Positions 1 to 10,805 of a stretch of 64,000 bases of DNA are shown here, one piece after another. Within the stretch, counting starts at the first letter, position 1. Every line of letters begins with the position of its first letter. The stretch covers positions 124,001-188,000 of the forward strand of contig JAPEVC010000017.1 of NCBI GenBank assembly GCA_027946555.1, in the 5' to 3' direction. The position numbers and the translations under genes were made by a program. Source of the DNA: Gnomoniopsis sp. IMI 355080 (taxonomy: Eukaryota; Ascomycota; Sordariomycetes; Diaporthales; Gnomoniaceae). A model generated the notes under the pieces. That model made no database searches, was not told where the DNA came from, and saw only the letters and a list, made by a program, of their open reading frames with translations.

Positions 1-1313
1 CAGATGAGGTCGCCGTCTTTCGCGACCTGCTACTCCAGAAGTGTCGACAGTCCTCCGATGGCTGCAGTAAGGTCTTTCAGCTGGAAGTATGCAGTTTTTT
101 TTACTCCCAAGACACCTAGACCTCATGAGAAAACCGCTCAAAAGACTTGCCCAGATGATGCGTAAGTTTGAGAGGAGGTCCGCTGACAACGAAGTTGAAG
201 GAGATGACCGTGCGGATGACATTTGATGTCATTGGCCGTGTTGTGCTTGATACAAGGCTGGATTATCAGATGCGCGACAACGAGCTGGCCGCTGCCCTGC
301 GTTCGTCCATTGAATGGACTACATGGCGAGATCAGTTGAATCCGATAACGAAATATCTTACGATCCGTCCCATTGTACATTGGTTCAATAGTCGTGCTAT
401 GAATCGTTACATTGGAAAAGAGATCGACCAGCGATTTGCTGAGCACATCGAGGCCGGTAGCAACAACCAAACCAAAGCCTCAACAAACGACTCCAGCCCT
501 CGGTCGAAATCCATCGTCTCACTTCTGATAGATGAACTTGAGCGTGAGACTGGAAGCGACACCCTTGACCATATCAAGCGGGATGTCAAAGTCTCCATGG
601 CTTCTCAGCTGCGGGCCTTTTTATTCGCGGGACACGATACATCCAGCGCCGCCCTCACATACTGCTACTATCTGCTTTCGACACACCCGGACGCTTTGAG
701 CCGCCTACTTGCTGAACACAATGCCATTTTTGGTACTGACCCCACTGAAGCTCGAGCAGAGATTCACAAAGACCCACACAAGGTCAACCAGCTCCCCTTC
801 ACCACAGCGGTAATCAAGGAGACGCTCCGCCTTTTTCCGCCAGCCGGCTCTATGCGCCTCGGTCGCGCTGGAGCCTTTATCACAGATGAAAGCGGACGTC
901 AGTTCCCAACTGTGAACTGCAATGTCTGGACCCTCAGCCTAGCCATACATCACGACCCACGCTACTGGCATGAGCCGGAGAGATTCCTGCCCGAGCGATG
1001 GCTAGCAAGTCCCGGGGATGCTTTGTATGCCGGGAATACAAAGGGAGCATGGAGACCGTTTGAGCATGGGCCCCGGAGTTGTATAGGGCAGACGCTGGCT
1101 TTACTTGAGTTGAAGATCGCGTTGGTGTTGACAGTGCGCGAAGTACATGTCGTGCCAGCATACAAAGAGTGGGATGCCTTACATCCGAAGAAGTCCAGAA
1201 ACGGTGCGCAACTCATCAAGACAGTAAATGGCAACCGTGCATACCAGGAGGAGAAGGGGGCGGCTCATCCTGCAGACGGGTTTCCGGTGATAGTGGAGTT
1301 GAGGAAGCCTTGA
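1..1313 (+). CDS. Cytochrome P450, 3' part (N-terminus beyond window edge)
   Basis: Haem-thiolate monooxygenase, C-terminal 400 residues, with two exons in view: 3..86 and 195..1313, joined in phase 0. The 108-base intron starts GTATGC and ends after a CTGAC branch-like site at AAG. Joining gives VFQLE-LKEMTVRMTFDVIG, the expected P450 continuity, so the first ATG of the second open stretch (168) lies in the intron and is not a start. Visible family motifs are the I-helix AGHDTS (about 627-644), the ExxR motif in KETLRL (about 815-832) and the haem loop FEHGPRSCIGQ with the ligand Cys codon at 1080. The end of the protein (VPAYKEWD...NGNRAYQ...HPADGFP) resembles fungal P450s of the sterigmatocystin/aflatoxin type (StcS/VerA-like). 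That resemblance is from memory and the substrate is unknown. Membrane anchor and start codon are not in the window. Confidence 0.9.
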
Positions 1314-1889
1314 GCTCTAAGTTATTAGAAATAAATATTCTGCAACACTTCACGGCCGTGCAATGGAATCAAAGGAGATGAGCTTTTTGGCCTCGATTAG
1401 GAATGAGAGCGATAACGAGAGTTCGCAGAACAATCCATGGGATGCCAGACCAGCAAAACGACTTCATGGTAGCAGATGGGTAGTAAACCCATGATGGTGG
1501 TAAGGAAGCCAGCCACCACAGTTGTGTCGTCTCTTTTTTTGAGATATATTTAAAGTTACTGTTGCCTAATGCGAGTTTCCTCGCTTTGTCTATGTTTCTC
1601 TTTTTCCATGTCTTGCCAACCGCTTGAAGGATCTTGAGATAGACCTATGGCGTGTAGGAAGTAAGTTCGAGGGGAGACGCTTCCTTTTCACAGATTTACT
1701 TGCTGTAAAAATTGCGGTCGATAAAGCCGTTCTTCGATGGAGTGATTGCTGGCAAGCATGTGATACGTTCTGTGTCAATTGCTATGCTATTGTTGCACAT
1801 GGTACTGATTGTATGAAGGCAACTTCACCAAACAACGCTGACATTATCATATGAAGCTGTAATCTGCGCAAATTTTAACATGTTTATCT
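1314..1889. other. Intergenic, convergent 3' region
   Basis: Lies between the 3' ends of the P450 and the minus-strand 252-aa gene. It presumably holds both 3' UTRs. I see no RNA gene or convincing exon. Confidence 0.6.
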
Positions 1890-2648
1890 CTACTCTGCCT
1901 GTGGAAGTTGTGGTTGCTCCTTTTGGATTTCTGGTCCTGCTTGTCCCTCCCGTGGGCCGTCGAGCTCCATAACCATATACATTCTAGGCATAATGGTTGT
2001 GTCCTCTCTAATCAGATGCACAGTCATTTTCGCAGCATCCCCACTCACACCAACCGCTGTTCTGATGAATGGATTGTCATTCCAATACGGACTCAACGCT
2101 CCCGCACCGGAAATAGTAAGCGTAAGTCCTGCGGGATTCGCACCTTGACTGATGGCACTCAAGAACTCGTTCTTGATGGCATTACTTGCGGCCCTCTCAT
2201 ACTCATGTAGTATCGCCGTGCGAGCATTCGCGTTCTCGATCTGACGGATAGCGAGGCGGGTTAGCTCGACGTCAGACTCCAAGGCCCAAGTACTGCGAAT
2301 CATTTCGTGAAGTCTCATCTCTGTAACCCTGCGACCGTCGGGATTTACTAGTTTGGCGTTTAGAACTTGGTATGTCTTCTCTGGAAGGAACGTCGCATAG
2401 TTCAGAAGTTGGACATGGGGATCATCCGAGTCGTTAGAATCTTCCTCCGAGTCGTCAGAGGCATCATCTCTTGCTTTGCATTCCTTACAAATGGTAAACA
2501 TGTTCCAGTCGTCCACAGTCGTAGCGCCCAAGTAAGGCTGGAGGTAGTCAAAGTACCATGTGGGAAGGATATTGAAGGTTCCATCTGCCTCGCGATCAAG
2601 TTGAAAATCTGCAATGTTCCTGGGGGATGGTCGAGTGTTCAACGACAT
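1890..2648 (-). CDS. Hypothetical protein, 252 aa
   Basis: Single-exon open frame, not recognised. It has no signal peptide or membrane segment. After about 45 residues containing WYFDYLQPYL there is a CxxC pair (ICKECK, around residues 54-58), then a strongly acidic Asp/Ser/Glu stretch (about 60-76), a helical-looking middle part rich in Arg/Glu/Ala (about 110-165), a Gly/Ala-rich segment and a Gln/Pro-rich tail. The start (ATG at 2648) is the first in the frame; nothing upstream forces a longer model. Its orientation is convergent with the P450 and divergent from the PLC gene. I infer a real gene from frame length and varied composition only. Confidence 0.6.
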   Translation of the reverse strand: MSLNTRPSPRNIADFQLDREADGTFNILPTWYFDYLQPYLGATTVDDWNMFTICKECKARDDASDDSEEDSNDSDDPHVQLLNYATFLPEKTYQVLNAKLVNPDGRRVTEMRLHEMIRSTWALESDVELTRLAIRQIENANARTAILHEYERAASNAIKNEFLSAISQGANPAGLTLTISGAGALSPYWNDNPFIRTAVGVSGDAAKMTVHLIREDTTIMPRMYMVMELDGPREGQAGPEIQKEQPQLPQAE

Positions 2649-3788
2649 GTTCAGACTGTACTAGCTTCGCCTGGAGGATTTAAACAGAGGTCTTGGATTA
2701 GTGAGGCTAAGATTGTTTTGTAAACACGAGGAGACTCCTTCGAGAAAGGTGCATTTGGTTAGGTCTCAGGGATGTGGACCAAACATCGCGTATTTATTCA
2801 CCAAGCTTTTGATCAATCTCAAAGAGCACATGCTATTGTTCACATGAAATTCTTGGGTCTATTTTTGGATGATCTTTATCCACATGTAGATACCTATCTT
2901 GGTCCTACGTGATGCCTTTGTTATGAGGATTTCCAAAAGTAGACCAATGTTGAATGCTTTGTCAGAGCTCATTACCTACTTATGTTGCCTGTGAGGTTTT
3001 ATCAAAATAGAGGCATGAGAAGAAGCAGGCGGGATGCAAGAACATCGAATTGTGTCGGATATCTACTTTCCTACCGACTATATACTTGCCGATTTGTTTT
3101 GCTTGAGTGTTGTCCTATTACCGTTGACGCTCGAGATTCGTCACTTCTTTCACATCAATTATTTTTGTGAATTCGTGTGAGCCAAAGGAATCATCAATGG
3201 GACTATGGCAAAGGACGACTCTGGCTTCCTTAGGCAATCTCACATATGTCTCTACCCAACCTAATAAAACTCGTGGTATTACATACCTAAGTACACGGGA
3301 TGCAGGCCGCTACAGTACCAAGGAGTTCCTAGCCAATATTCATTCTTAGACTTCCTTCGCACCTCTTATAAGTCAAGCCACAATTCTCTCCCAGTATAAT
3401 ACAAAACCTCTGGAGAGTCTTGCATAAGTCTATTGTGAATCTTCCCAAGACCTTAGACGTACTTTCGATGTTACCATGCCTATAAGCGCCACGGGAAGCA
3501 TTTTAGCAGGGGCCACGGCTAGCACGGCTTGCTGGCTCCACACCAAAGGTGAGAGGCGAAGCAGATTAAACAACCCTGTTAGCACCACCTGTCATATTCA
3601 TATGCTCGCCCATCTTTCGGTCTGCCGCACCATCCCCTATAAAAATGACTAAAAGCCAGGATCCTACTCCAAACTTGCCCGCTTGGAGTATTCATTTGGA
3701 CTTAGACAACCGCCCTCCCCGAAATCCATATCTGGAAGACTACAGGGGCCGCCCGCTCAAACCCAATACTAGTACTACCAAGAATAAG
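2649..3788. other. Divergent intergenic region
   Basis: Promoter region between the minus-strand 252-aa gene and the PLC-like gene. It is AT-rich. A TATAAAA box sits at 3638-3644, directly in front of an in-frame ATG at 3645, which argues that this ATG is upstream of the transcription start. No other feature seen. Confidence 0.5.
3638..3644 (+). promoter_or_regulatory. Probable TATA box of the PLC-like gene
   Basis: TATAAAA immediately abuts the ATG at 3645. If it is the functional TATA box, transcription starts about 30 or more bases downstream and translation starts at the next in-frame ATG with good context (AAGATGG, 3789). Confidence 0.45.
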
Positions 3789-5834
3789 ATGGCAGACGCC
3801 GACATCGCCAAAACCTCAACATGGCGCTCTGAAGGCCCGACCGAGCAAGGCTTTCTCATCATCCCGGACCACGAGAAAGACCATGTCCGCGGCAAGGCAC
3901 CGCCGTCGATCGCTGCGCACCGCGGGCAGCTTTGGGCTGTCTGGACCGACTTTGACGATGTGATCTACTACGCTGCAACCACGCCCCAGAGCCACGGCGA
4001 GGTGTTTGGGGCTCGCAACCGGTTTCCCTATCCTCCCCAAGGCATGCAGGGCGTGGAAGCCGAGTCAGCCGCTGGCTCCAGCAAGGGCGGCATTCCCGCG
4101 ATAGCGAACCTCAACGGCGTGCTTCATGCCATTGTCGTTTCCGAATCAACTGGCAAGATGGTCCACTACATCTACGACTCGGAGGAGCAACTCGCGTGGG
4201 TGCCGCAGGAGGGTTTGCCTGACGACTGTCTCGCAGGTGAGAAGACGCGCGATCCAGCCGTGGTGGCTTTCCACAACAAATTATTTCTGGCCTACCTCGG
4301 TCCTGATGGCGGTCTCTTCCACGCTGTCTTTGATATTCATTCGCAGGTGTGGGCCGCCCCGGCTTCTGTGCATCCTCCAGGAGCTCCACCTGTTGAGGTC
4401 GACCTGAAAAGCGGGTTTCAAGGTGCGCCAGCAATGTTTGTCCTAAATGGTGCGCTGCACCTTCTCGTCGAATCTGCAGCCGGCGATGGAGAGATCGTGG
4501 GCTATCGATACGATTACACTGAGAGTGGCTGGACCTGGTCCCCCACGGACGATGTATCGGAGGGCAAGGCTGCGAGGGGAGTCAGTGCCGCAAGTTACGG
4601 TGCCCACGCCTATCTTGGATTTGTGGAGAATGATGGTGTTTTTGTGTCAGCGCACGAGGATGGCAATAAGTGGAAGACGCCAGAGCATGTAGGAGGGAGC
4701 GATGTAAAGGCCAGATTTCCTCCTCAAATCGCTGTGCTCAATGGACGCGTTCACTGTGTCTTTGCAGGCAAGTGGAAAGGAGATCTCCACTGGTTCTCGC
4801 GGCCTGTACTTGACTACGACCTCAAAACATGGATGAGCCCGATTTCTGATGACACTTGGTTGAGCGACATGACAGTCCCCGGGACACACGACAGTTGTGC
4901 CAGGTCAAACGTGCCCTTTGTACGCACGCAATACTTAAGCATCATGCAGCAACTGGCGCTGGGCATCCGATTCTTTGATCTTCGCTTGAGACGGCACGAT
5001 GACGGAAAACTCTACTGTTACCATGGCGGAATGCCGATCGGCTTGCCAAAGGGTCTGTCATTCGAAGAGGTCATGAACCAGGTGTGGGATTTCATCGGCC
5101 CAAAGGATGGCAAGAAGGCGACGGAGACGGTTCTGATCTCAATCAATAATGACGACAAATCCGACGACCCAAAGAATAGTCCAAGCATATTCTATAATGC
5201 TGTGCAGGAAGCTATCGAAAGCACACCCACCTACGAGGACGGGGCAAAGAGATGGTATACCGAGCCAGTGACAGCCAAAATGGGAGACGTCAGGGGTAAA
5301 GCGGTCCTCTTGCGCAGATTCCTTGGTGACCCTGCCGTTGAACCCACAGAGCGGATTGGCTTAGACCTTGAATTATGGCTCGATGACAACCCAAATTTTA
5401 ACATCGTCACGCCAACAGGCGTCAAAGTCCATCTTCAAGACAAGTGGAAGTATGCTGAGCGATGCGCACTCAAAGAGCTGGTTTCATCCAAGCAGGAATA
5501 TGTGCGGGAGATGATGGAGAGGGCCTTTGGTCTGAGATCGGACTCGGAAGAGGACACAGAGCCGGAAAAGACGTGGTATATCAACTTTTGTTCCGCTGTT
5601 GGAGATCCAGTGGAGCATGGCGAGGTTGCTGAAGCAAAGTGGATAGCTGTTGGAGCGCACAGTGACTTTCATTTCTTTGGGAACTGGGTGGAGGGCATGA
5701 ATGTTCAGACAAGAGACTATCTGCGAGGCTTGGGTGAGGGAAAGAAGAGGCTGGGGGTGGTCAATCTGGATTATCCAGAGCTGCCCGAGGACAGTGATCT
5801 CGTGGCGAGGCTGATCGAGACAAATTTCTACTGA
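3789..5834 (+). CDS. Beta-propeller / PI-PLC X-domain fusion protein
   Basis: About 681 aa, single exon; a start at 3645 would add 48 residues but lies against a TATA box. The N-terminal half carries six or so repeats of about 50 residues with the pattern LNGxLHxxV...GxxxxYxYD (for example around 4110-4180, 4435-4500 and 4735-4795), typical of bladed lectin-like propellers. The C-terminal half is a phosphatidylinositol-specific phospholipase C X-like domain. It has MTVPGTHDSC with the first catalytic His at residue 367, the Arg-rich FFDLRLR, and CYHGG with the second His at residue 412. These correspond to the two general acid/base histidines of bacterial-type PI-PLC. No signal peptide or Y/C2 domains are seen, so it is unlike eukaryotic signalling PLC. 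Likely substrate is phosphatidylinositol or a GPI glycan, possibly with sugar binding by the propeller; this is inference. Confidence 0.8.
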   Translation: MADADIAKTSTWRSEGPTEQGFLIIPDHEKDHVRGKAPPSIAAHRGQLWAVWTDFDDVIYYAATTPQSHGEVFGARNRFPYPPQGMQGVEAESAAGSSKGGIPAIANLNGVLHAIVVSESTGKMVHYIYDSEEQLAWVPQEGLPDDCLAGEKTRDPAVVAFHNKLFLAYLGPDGGLFHAVFDIHSQVWAAPASVHPPGAPPVEVDLKSGFQGAPAMFVLNGALHLLVESAAGDGEIVGYRYDYTESGWTWSPTDDVSEGKAARGVSAASYGAHAYLGFVENDGVFVSAHEDGNKWKTPEHVGGSDVKARFPPQIAVLNGRVHCVFAGKWKGDLHWFSRPVLDYDLKTWMSPISDDTWLSDMTVPGTHDSCARSNVPFVRTQYLSIMQQLALGIRFFDLRLRRHDDGKLYCYHGGMPIGLPKGLSFEEVMNQVWDFIGPKDGKKATETVLISINNDDKSDDPKNSPSIFYNAVQEAIESTPTYEDGAKRWYTEPVTAKMGDVRGKAVLLRRFLGDPAVEPTERIGLDLELWLDDNPNFNIVTPTGVKVHLQDKWKYAERCALKELVSSKQEYVREMMERAFGLRSDSEEDTEPEKTWYINFCSAVGDPVEHGEVAEAKWIAVGAHSDFHFFGNWVEGMNVQTRDYLRGLGEGKKRLGVVNLDYPELPEDSDLVARLIETNFY

Positions 5835-6156
5835 GCACCCGCATTCTGAGAATGAGTCACCTCCGCCCCCTCTATCTTGGAAAGCTTCGACCGAGAGAGA
5901 AATATCGAATTCTCGCAGTACGGCATGGTCGCAATGCTTTGACTGGATTGAACTAGTCGATAGTGACCGAAATCGGCGTTGGAGTGTGGTGAAAATCGGC
6001 CCGTGCCGGAAGAAAAGGCGTGGGTGGTGACTAGGTTATCAACAATACAAATATTAAATCGTCAACTTATTTGCTCGACGATAGTACACAAGAACATCGC
6101 TTCTACAGAGTCTTGATGAAATCGACCGCTCCAATTCACTTGTCTAATCGTTCACG
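5835..6156. other. Intergenic
   Basis: 3' region of the PLC-like gene and promoter of the MFS gene. Nothing specific seen. Confidence 0.5.
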
Positions 6157-7738
6157 ATGTCGCAGGCCGGAAGTATCGCGCTAGGCCACCGTTCGCCGGC
6201 TGACTTGGGGGAACAAAACATACAGATGACATCAACAGCGGGAGAACCAGAACCAGTAAATGATCACGTCCAACAACGTCGACATCATGGCTTGGAATTT
6301 AGGAGGTCCTGCGTTCTCGTTGGTAACGGATTGTTACAATTGCCAATCTGGGGTAAGCTGTATCTTCCCTCTCAGGTTCTAGTAGTCAGACTCTCGCTGA
6401 TGGCCCACCTATAGGTTTCGCGATGAGCTACGGCGTCTTCCAGGAATATTTTTCCGAGAATTGGACTCTGGAAGGCAATCAACAGCTCACAGGCGTGATC
6501 GGTACAACCTTCAACGGAGTCGTTTATCTCTCCATGCCCTTGCTCTTCGTAGCATTCACTAAACGCTGGGCCCGCTGGCGACGGACTGCGGCACTCTCCG
6601 GCGCGGTGCTCATGTGTATATCATTTGTACTCTCTTCCTTTAGCACGAGCGTTTGGCAACTTGTTGCTACACAAGGCGTTTTGGCACCGTATGTCTCCTC
6701 TTTTTTCATCCCTGCTTTCCACGTCCAAATTCCTATGTCACATCCCCTACCTAGGCATAGTGTTTTACCTCAGGTCAGGCAGTACGGCTCTTAATTCTTA
6801 GCAGACTCGGTTGCGCTCTCGTCTACAGTCCTACGACTCTGTCCCTGGGAGAGTGGTTTAACAATCGCCATCGCGCTGTGGCATACGGTGTTGTCCTCTC
6901 GTGCAAGAATATTGTTGGTTCTGCTTGTCCATTCATTCTTCGAGCACTCATCGATCGCTATGACTTTCGGATAGCTCTTCGGATCTGGACAATCATCGTT
7001 GCCGCAACGAGCATACCAGCAATCTTCATGGTCTCCACGCACTCATCCAGTGTTGGTATTGAGTCTCCTCGATCAAGGCCAATCCCATGGCATTTCTTAC
7101 GCCACAAAACAATCTACATTTACAGCATTGCGATAGCCCTTCAAAGCTCAGGGTACGGAATCACGCAGACATACCTCAACACGTACGCTCATGAGGTCAC
7201 GCTACTATCTCAAGCGTCCGCCACACTTCTTCTCACCATCTTCAATCTTCCCGGGATCATCGCATCCTCCTTCTTCGGCTACCTGTCCGACAACAGGCGC
7301 CTCCCCTTGTCGGCCTCGACAGTGACATCCATTCCTGCTCTGGGATCTGGTCTCGCTGCCTTTTTGTTCTGGGGCCTGACCTCCCAGGGCAGCATGGTGC
7401 TCCTCGTGTTGTTCTCCATCACGTTCGGTTTCTTCGCTGGTGGCTATAGTGGCACGTGGGGTAGTGTTTTGAACGAGCTTGAGCGTGAGGCAGCGGAAAG
7501 TAATGAGGCTGTCGACATGGGCATGATCTACGGGTTGTTGAACGGAGCCAGAGGCGTCGGCTACGTTAGCGGCGGCCTTGCTGGTGTGCCTCTGCTCAAG
7601 GCCGGAAGTGGACTCACGCTGGGAAGGTTTGGATATGGTACGGCGTACGGTCCACTCATCGTGTTTACTGGAATCTCGTCTGTTCTTGGTGGCTGGGCGG
7701 TGCTGTGGAGATGGAGAAAGCTGGTTTCATTCGGATGA
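6157..7738 (+). CDS. MFS transporter, monocarboxylate-permease-like
   Basis: Three exons: 6157..6352, 6415..6688 and 6805..7738, giving 467 aa. Introns of 62 bases (GTAAGC...CTATAG) and 116 bases (GTATGT...GCAG) restore the continuous segments WGFAMSYGVFQEYF and GVLAPLGCALVYSPTTLSL, typical of the fungal MCT-like (SLC16-type) branch of the major facilitator superfamily. About 66 hydrophilic residues precede the first membrane helix. The LGEWFNNRHRAVAYG loop between helices 4 and 5, the NLPGIIASSFFGYLSDNRRLP segment and the late GAVYG/RGVGY-type helices fit a 12-helix permease. Fungal members import mono- or dicarboxylates or small metabolites; the substrate here cannot be told. A choice between acceptors at 6801 and 6804 changes one residue. 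Confidence 0.88.
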
Positions 7739-9358
7739 AACAATGACTAACTCACGAAGAAGAACGAAACGAGCAGGAATAAGGTCGAGGTTTGTCGTGT
7801 AGAACATCAAACCAACAATAGAACACAGTTTGGATACGATCAATACCTGTGGCACACCCTCTAGGGAGATTCTCCTGTATGGAATGCCTCTATGGGTAAT
7901 CTTAGGGAATACCTTAACCTCCGGTAGAGAACTTTCTCATGGAATAGTCTCTTGTATAGTCGTCTCTAGATCTATGATCTCTTTTCGATGGCATTCTTGT
8001 TGCCCTCATGATATCAACCAAGACCTCAAGGGTTAGGGTCTTAAGCCGGATGTCTACGATGCCCAGAGGCCAGCCACACAGCTTCCTCCTTCCTTCTGCT
8101 TGTATTTATGTGATTACCGTTTCACCTTGTGGTTTGCTGTGAAGCATCATACTGGTCTACTGATACTTGCCGTTGATTCCTACTGTCGTCGAAGAGTATG
8201 TCTATTTGCGGCAGCTTTGTCTGTACAGGTTGTCCAAATAAGCCTTCGCCCAGCGGTCCACAGTTACCTTTAGTGGTTGCTTGGCCCATGCTTATGCGAG
8301 GCTTGTCCTAGGCTTGACGCGTTGATAGAGGCTTGTCTCGGGCCCAGACCAGACACTATCGGAAATGCTGCTGCGAGTACTGCTTGGCGTGATAATGTGG
8401 CAGGTAAGCCAGGGCAGCCAGTAGCCAGCCTATGGTAGAATCCGGTAGATGCATGGCGAGACGGTGTAGTATTGTGGTTCTGGGCTGACGCAATGGGCCG
8501 TCCCCTTGGGGGCGTTTAGTTTGCTGTGCTGCCCGGTTTGGAGCAGGCACACCTAGTAGGTGGCTATACCTAGCAGGCGGTGAGGGTCGGGTCGTACGCA
8601 GTATTCCATACTTACTTATAGCTACGGACGTACTAACCGCTGCTGATGTGGGACCGAAAGCAATTCTTGACCAGCAAGCCCCGGCAACGTCCCACAATCC
8701 GGGCTGCGTGAGCCAACTGAAACAGCCGCCAAGGCCCATCTCATTCCAGCCAGGCCAGCTGCTGGTGGAAGCTTTGTCTTGGCGATGACAGCTGCGGCAC
8801 CAAAATAGGAGAACGCATCAAATCACCACGCAGCCACGCAGCTGAATAAACGTGGGCGGCCAACAAACTCGCCCAGGCACCTGATGTTACTTTGTATGTG
8901 TATGGGGTTGCGAGGTGGGTGGAGGATTCGCTTGGGCCATGGATCGACGGCCACATCATCCCCTTTTTCTCTTTCGTACCTCTATGACTTACACACCTAA
9001 GTATTCACAAAAAAACGCTCCCTGGTCTCCATCGTGACTTGGCCTCATTTGCGTTTCATTTCCACTTGACTCCGTAACCCAAACTGCCTCGTATACCTGA
9101 GTAGGTATATTCTCAGCCCTGGACAGAATTGTGCAGCAGCGACCCCACGGGCTGCCTCTCCATACTCGCCCCCCCCCCAGCCTGGGGTTCTTCCTTCTTT
9201 TTAACCTTCTTCGCCCCAGAGACCCGTCACCTCACCTTACCTGACCCAGCCCGCATACATCTTGCCAGACGCCTCACTAGTGTCTTGCACCATCACATCA
9301 CGAACGAATGCGCCCAGGAGGAACACGACACGCAATACTGACGGGCAACACTGGCGCC
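7739..9358. other. Intergenic, 1.6 kb
   Basis: Between the MFS gene and the CAX gene. Around 8280-8340 the unit GAGGCTTGTC recurs imperfectly. A C9 homopolymer lies near 9171-9179. Minus-strand open frames at 8356-8959 look like chance frames. The last few hundred bases should be the CAX promoter and 5' UTR. Confidence 0.5.
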
Positions 9359-10805
9359 ATGGCCTCCACCGAGAAGGCCAGCAAGACCTCCACCAACTCG
9401 CCAACGCTCCCCACCGTCCGCGACCCCGTGGTGCACAAGCACGACGATGGCAATGGCAACTCGACCTTCACTCCAGGCATCAAGGCCGCCGGCGAGAGTG
9501 GCCGTCGCGGCTTCTCGCCTGTGCACTTCTTTAAGGTCATCGGGACCTCCTCGTGCAAGGCATCCGCTGCTGTCAACATCCTCTGGCCCATTGTTCCTGC
9601 TGCCATAGCCGTGCATTATGCCACTGAAAACCATCTCGCCGCATTTATCCTCGCCTACATCGCCATGGTGCCGTGTGCCAACTTGATCGGCTTTGCTGGC
9701 CAGGAGTTTGGCCGCAAGATGCCTCCTGTCGTTGCCGTGCTGGTCGAGACTACGTATGTTCTACCTAACTTTCCAAATCTACGTGCTGTGCACGTACTTT
9801 CGTTCACAACTTGCTGACTTGATCACCAGCTTTGGATCCCTTGTGGAAATCATCCTCTTCCTTGTACTACTCACAGGCAACGATTTCCAGGAAGACGTCA
9901 TCAAAGCCGCCATTTTAGGCTCCATCCTCGCCAACATGCTCCTTTGTCTTGGCCTCTGCTTCTTCGCTTCGGGCTTGCGCCGCGACGAGTCGCACTTCAA
10001 CGAGGCTGTCAGCGAAGCCGGCTCAGGTCTACTCCTCACTGCAGGCTTCGGTCTTGCTGTCCCCACCGTCTTCAGCAACTCCTTCTCCACTGCAACCGCC
10101 GAAACCGCAGGCGTGGTCGGAAACGTCCTTGCCGTCTCGCGCATCACCGCCATCGCCCTCATGGTGGCGTACTTTGTCTATGTTTGGTTCATGGGCCGCA
10201 CGCACCACGGCATCTACGAGGCCGTCTTCGAATTCGACGAGGAACGCGACCACGACAAGCACAAGGATGCGGCCAAGGACAAGCTCACCTTGACTGAGTG
10301 TATCGTTGCCTTGGCCATATCCATCGCACTGGTGACCATCATCGCGATCGCCTTGGTGGATCAGATTCCTTTCATCGTCGAAAACTACAACGTCTCAGAT
10401 TCCTTCATGGGTCTCATCCTCGTGCCCCTGGTCGAAAAAGCCGCGGAACACTTGACCGCTGTCGACGAGGCCTGGGACAACCAGATGAATCTCGCTCTCT
10501 CGCACGTTCTAGGAGCGACTCTACAGACGGCTCTATTCAATGGGCCACTTGTGGTCATTGTTGGCTGGGGAATGAAACTGCCCATGGGACTCGACTTCGA
10601 TGTCTTCAACCTGACGGTGTTGATTCTCGCGATCTTGACAGTTGGAAACTTCCTGCGGGATCAAAAGAGTAACTACCTCGAGGGCGCGCTCTGTGTGATC
10701 GTCTACGTCGTCGTGGCTGCAGCTGCCTTTTACAATCCCACGGCGGGCGAGGCCGCGACGGAGGGCGAGACGACTGTCGCCGAGAGGTCGTTGTATGGAC
10801 ACTAG
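9359..10805 (+). CDS. CAX-family cation/proton exchanger, non-canonical motifs
   Basis: Two exons, 9359..9753 and 9830..10805 (76-base intron, GTATGT...CCAG), giving 456 aa. The start was chosen for its context (GCGCCATGG) over the in-frame ATG at 9308. About 70 hydrophilic residues are followed by some eleven hydrophobic helices, with a charged His/Asp/Lys loop (about residues 280-300) in the middle. The two alpha repeats are recognisable: ETTFGSLVEIILF (Glu at 138) and PLVEKAAEHLTAV (residues 332-344), followed by the ALSHVLGATLQTALFNGPLVVIVGW block. Known Ca2+/H+ exchangers carry GNxxE in both repeats; here the sequence reads GSxxE and EKxxE. The glutamates are kept but Gly-Asn is not. It probably acts in vacuolar or other endomembrane cation/proton exchange, and ion specificity is uncertain. 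Confidence 0.85.

Noticed and set aside
8356..8959. Two minus-strand frames (127 and 72 aa) upstream of the CAX gene
   Set aside because: No motif, poor residue balance and no splice logic connecting them.
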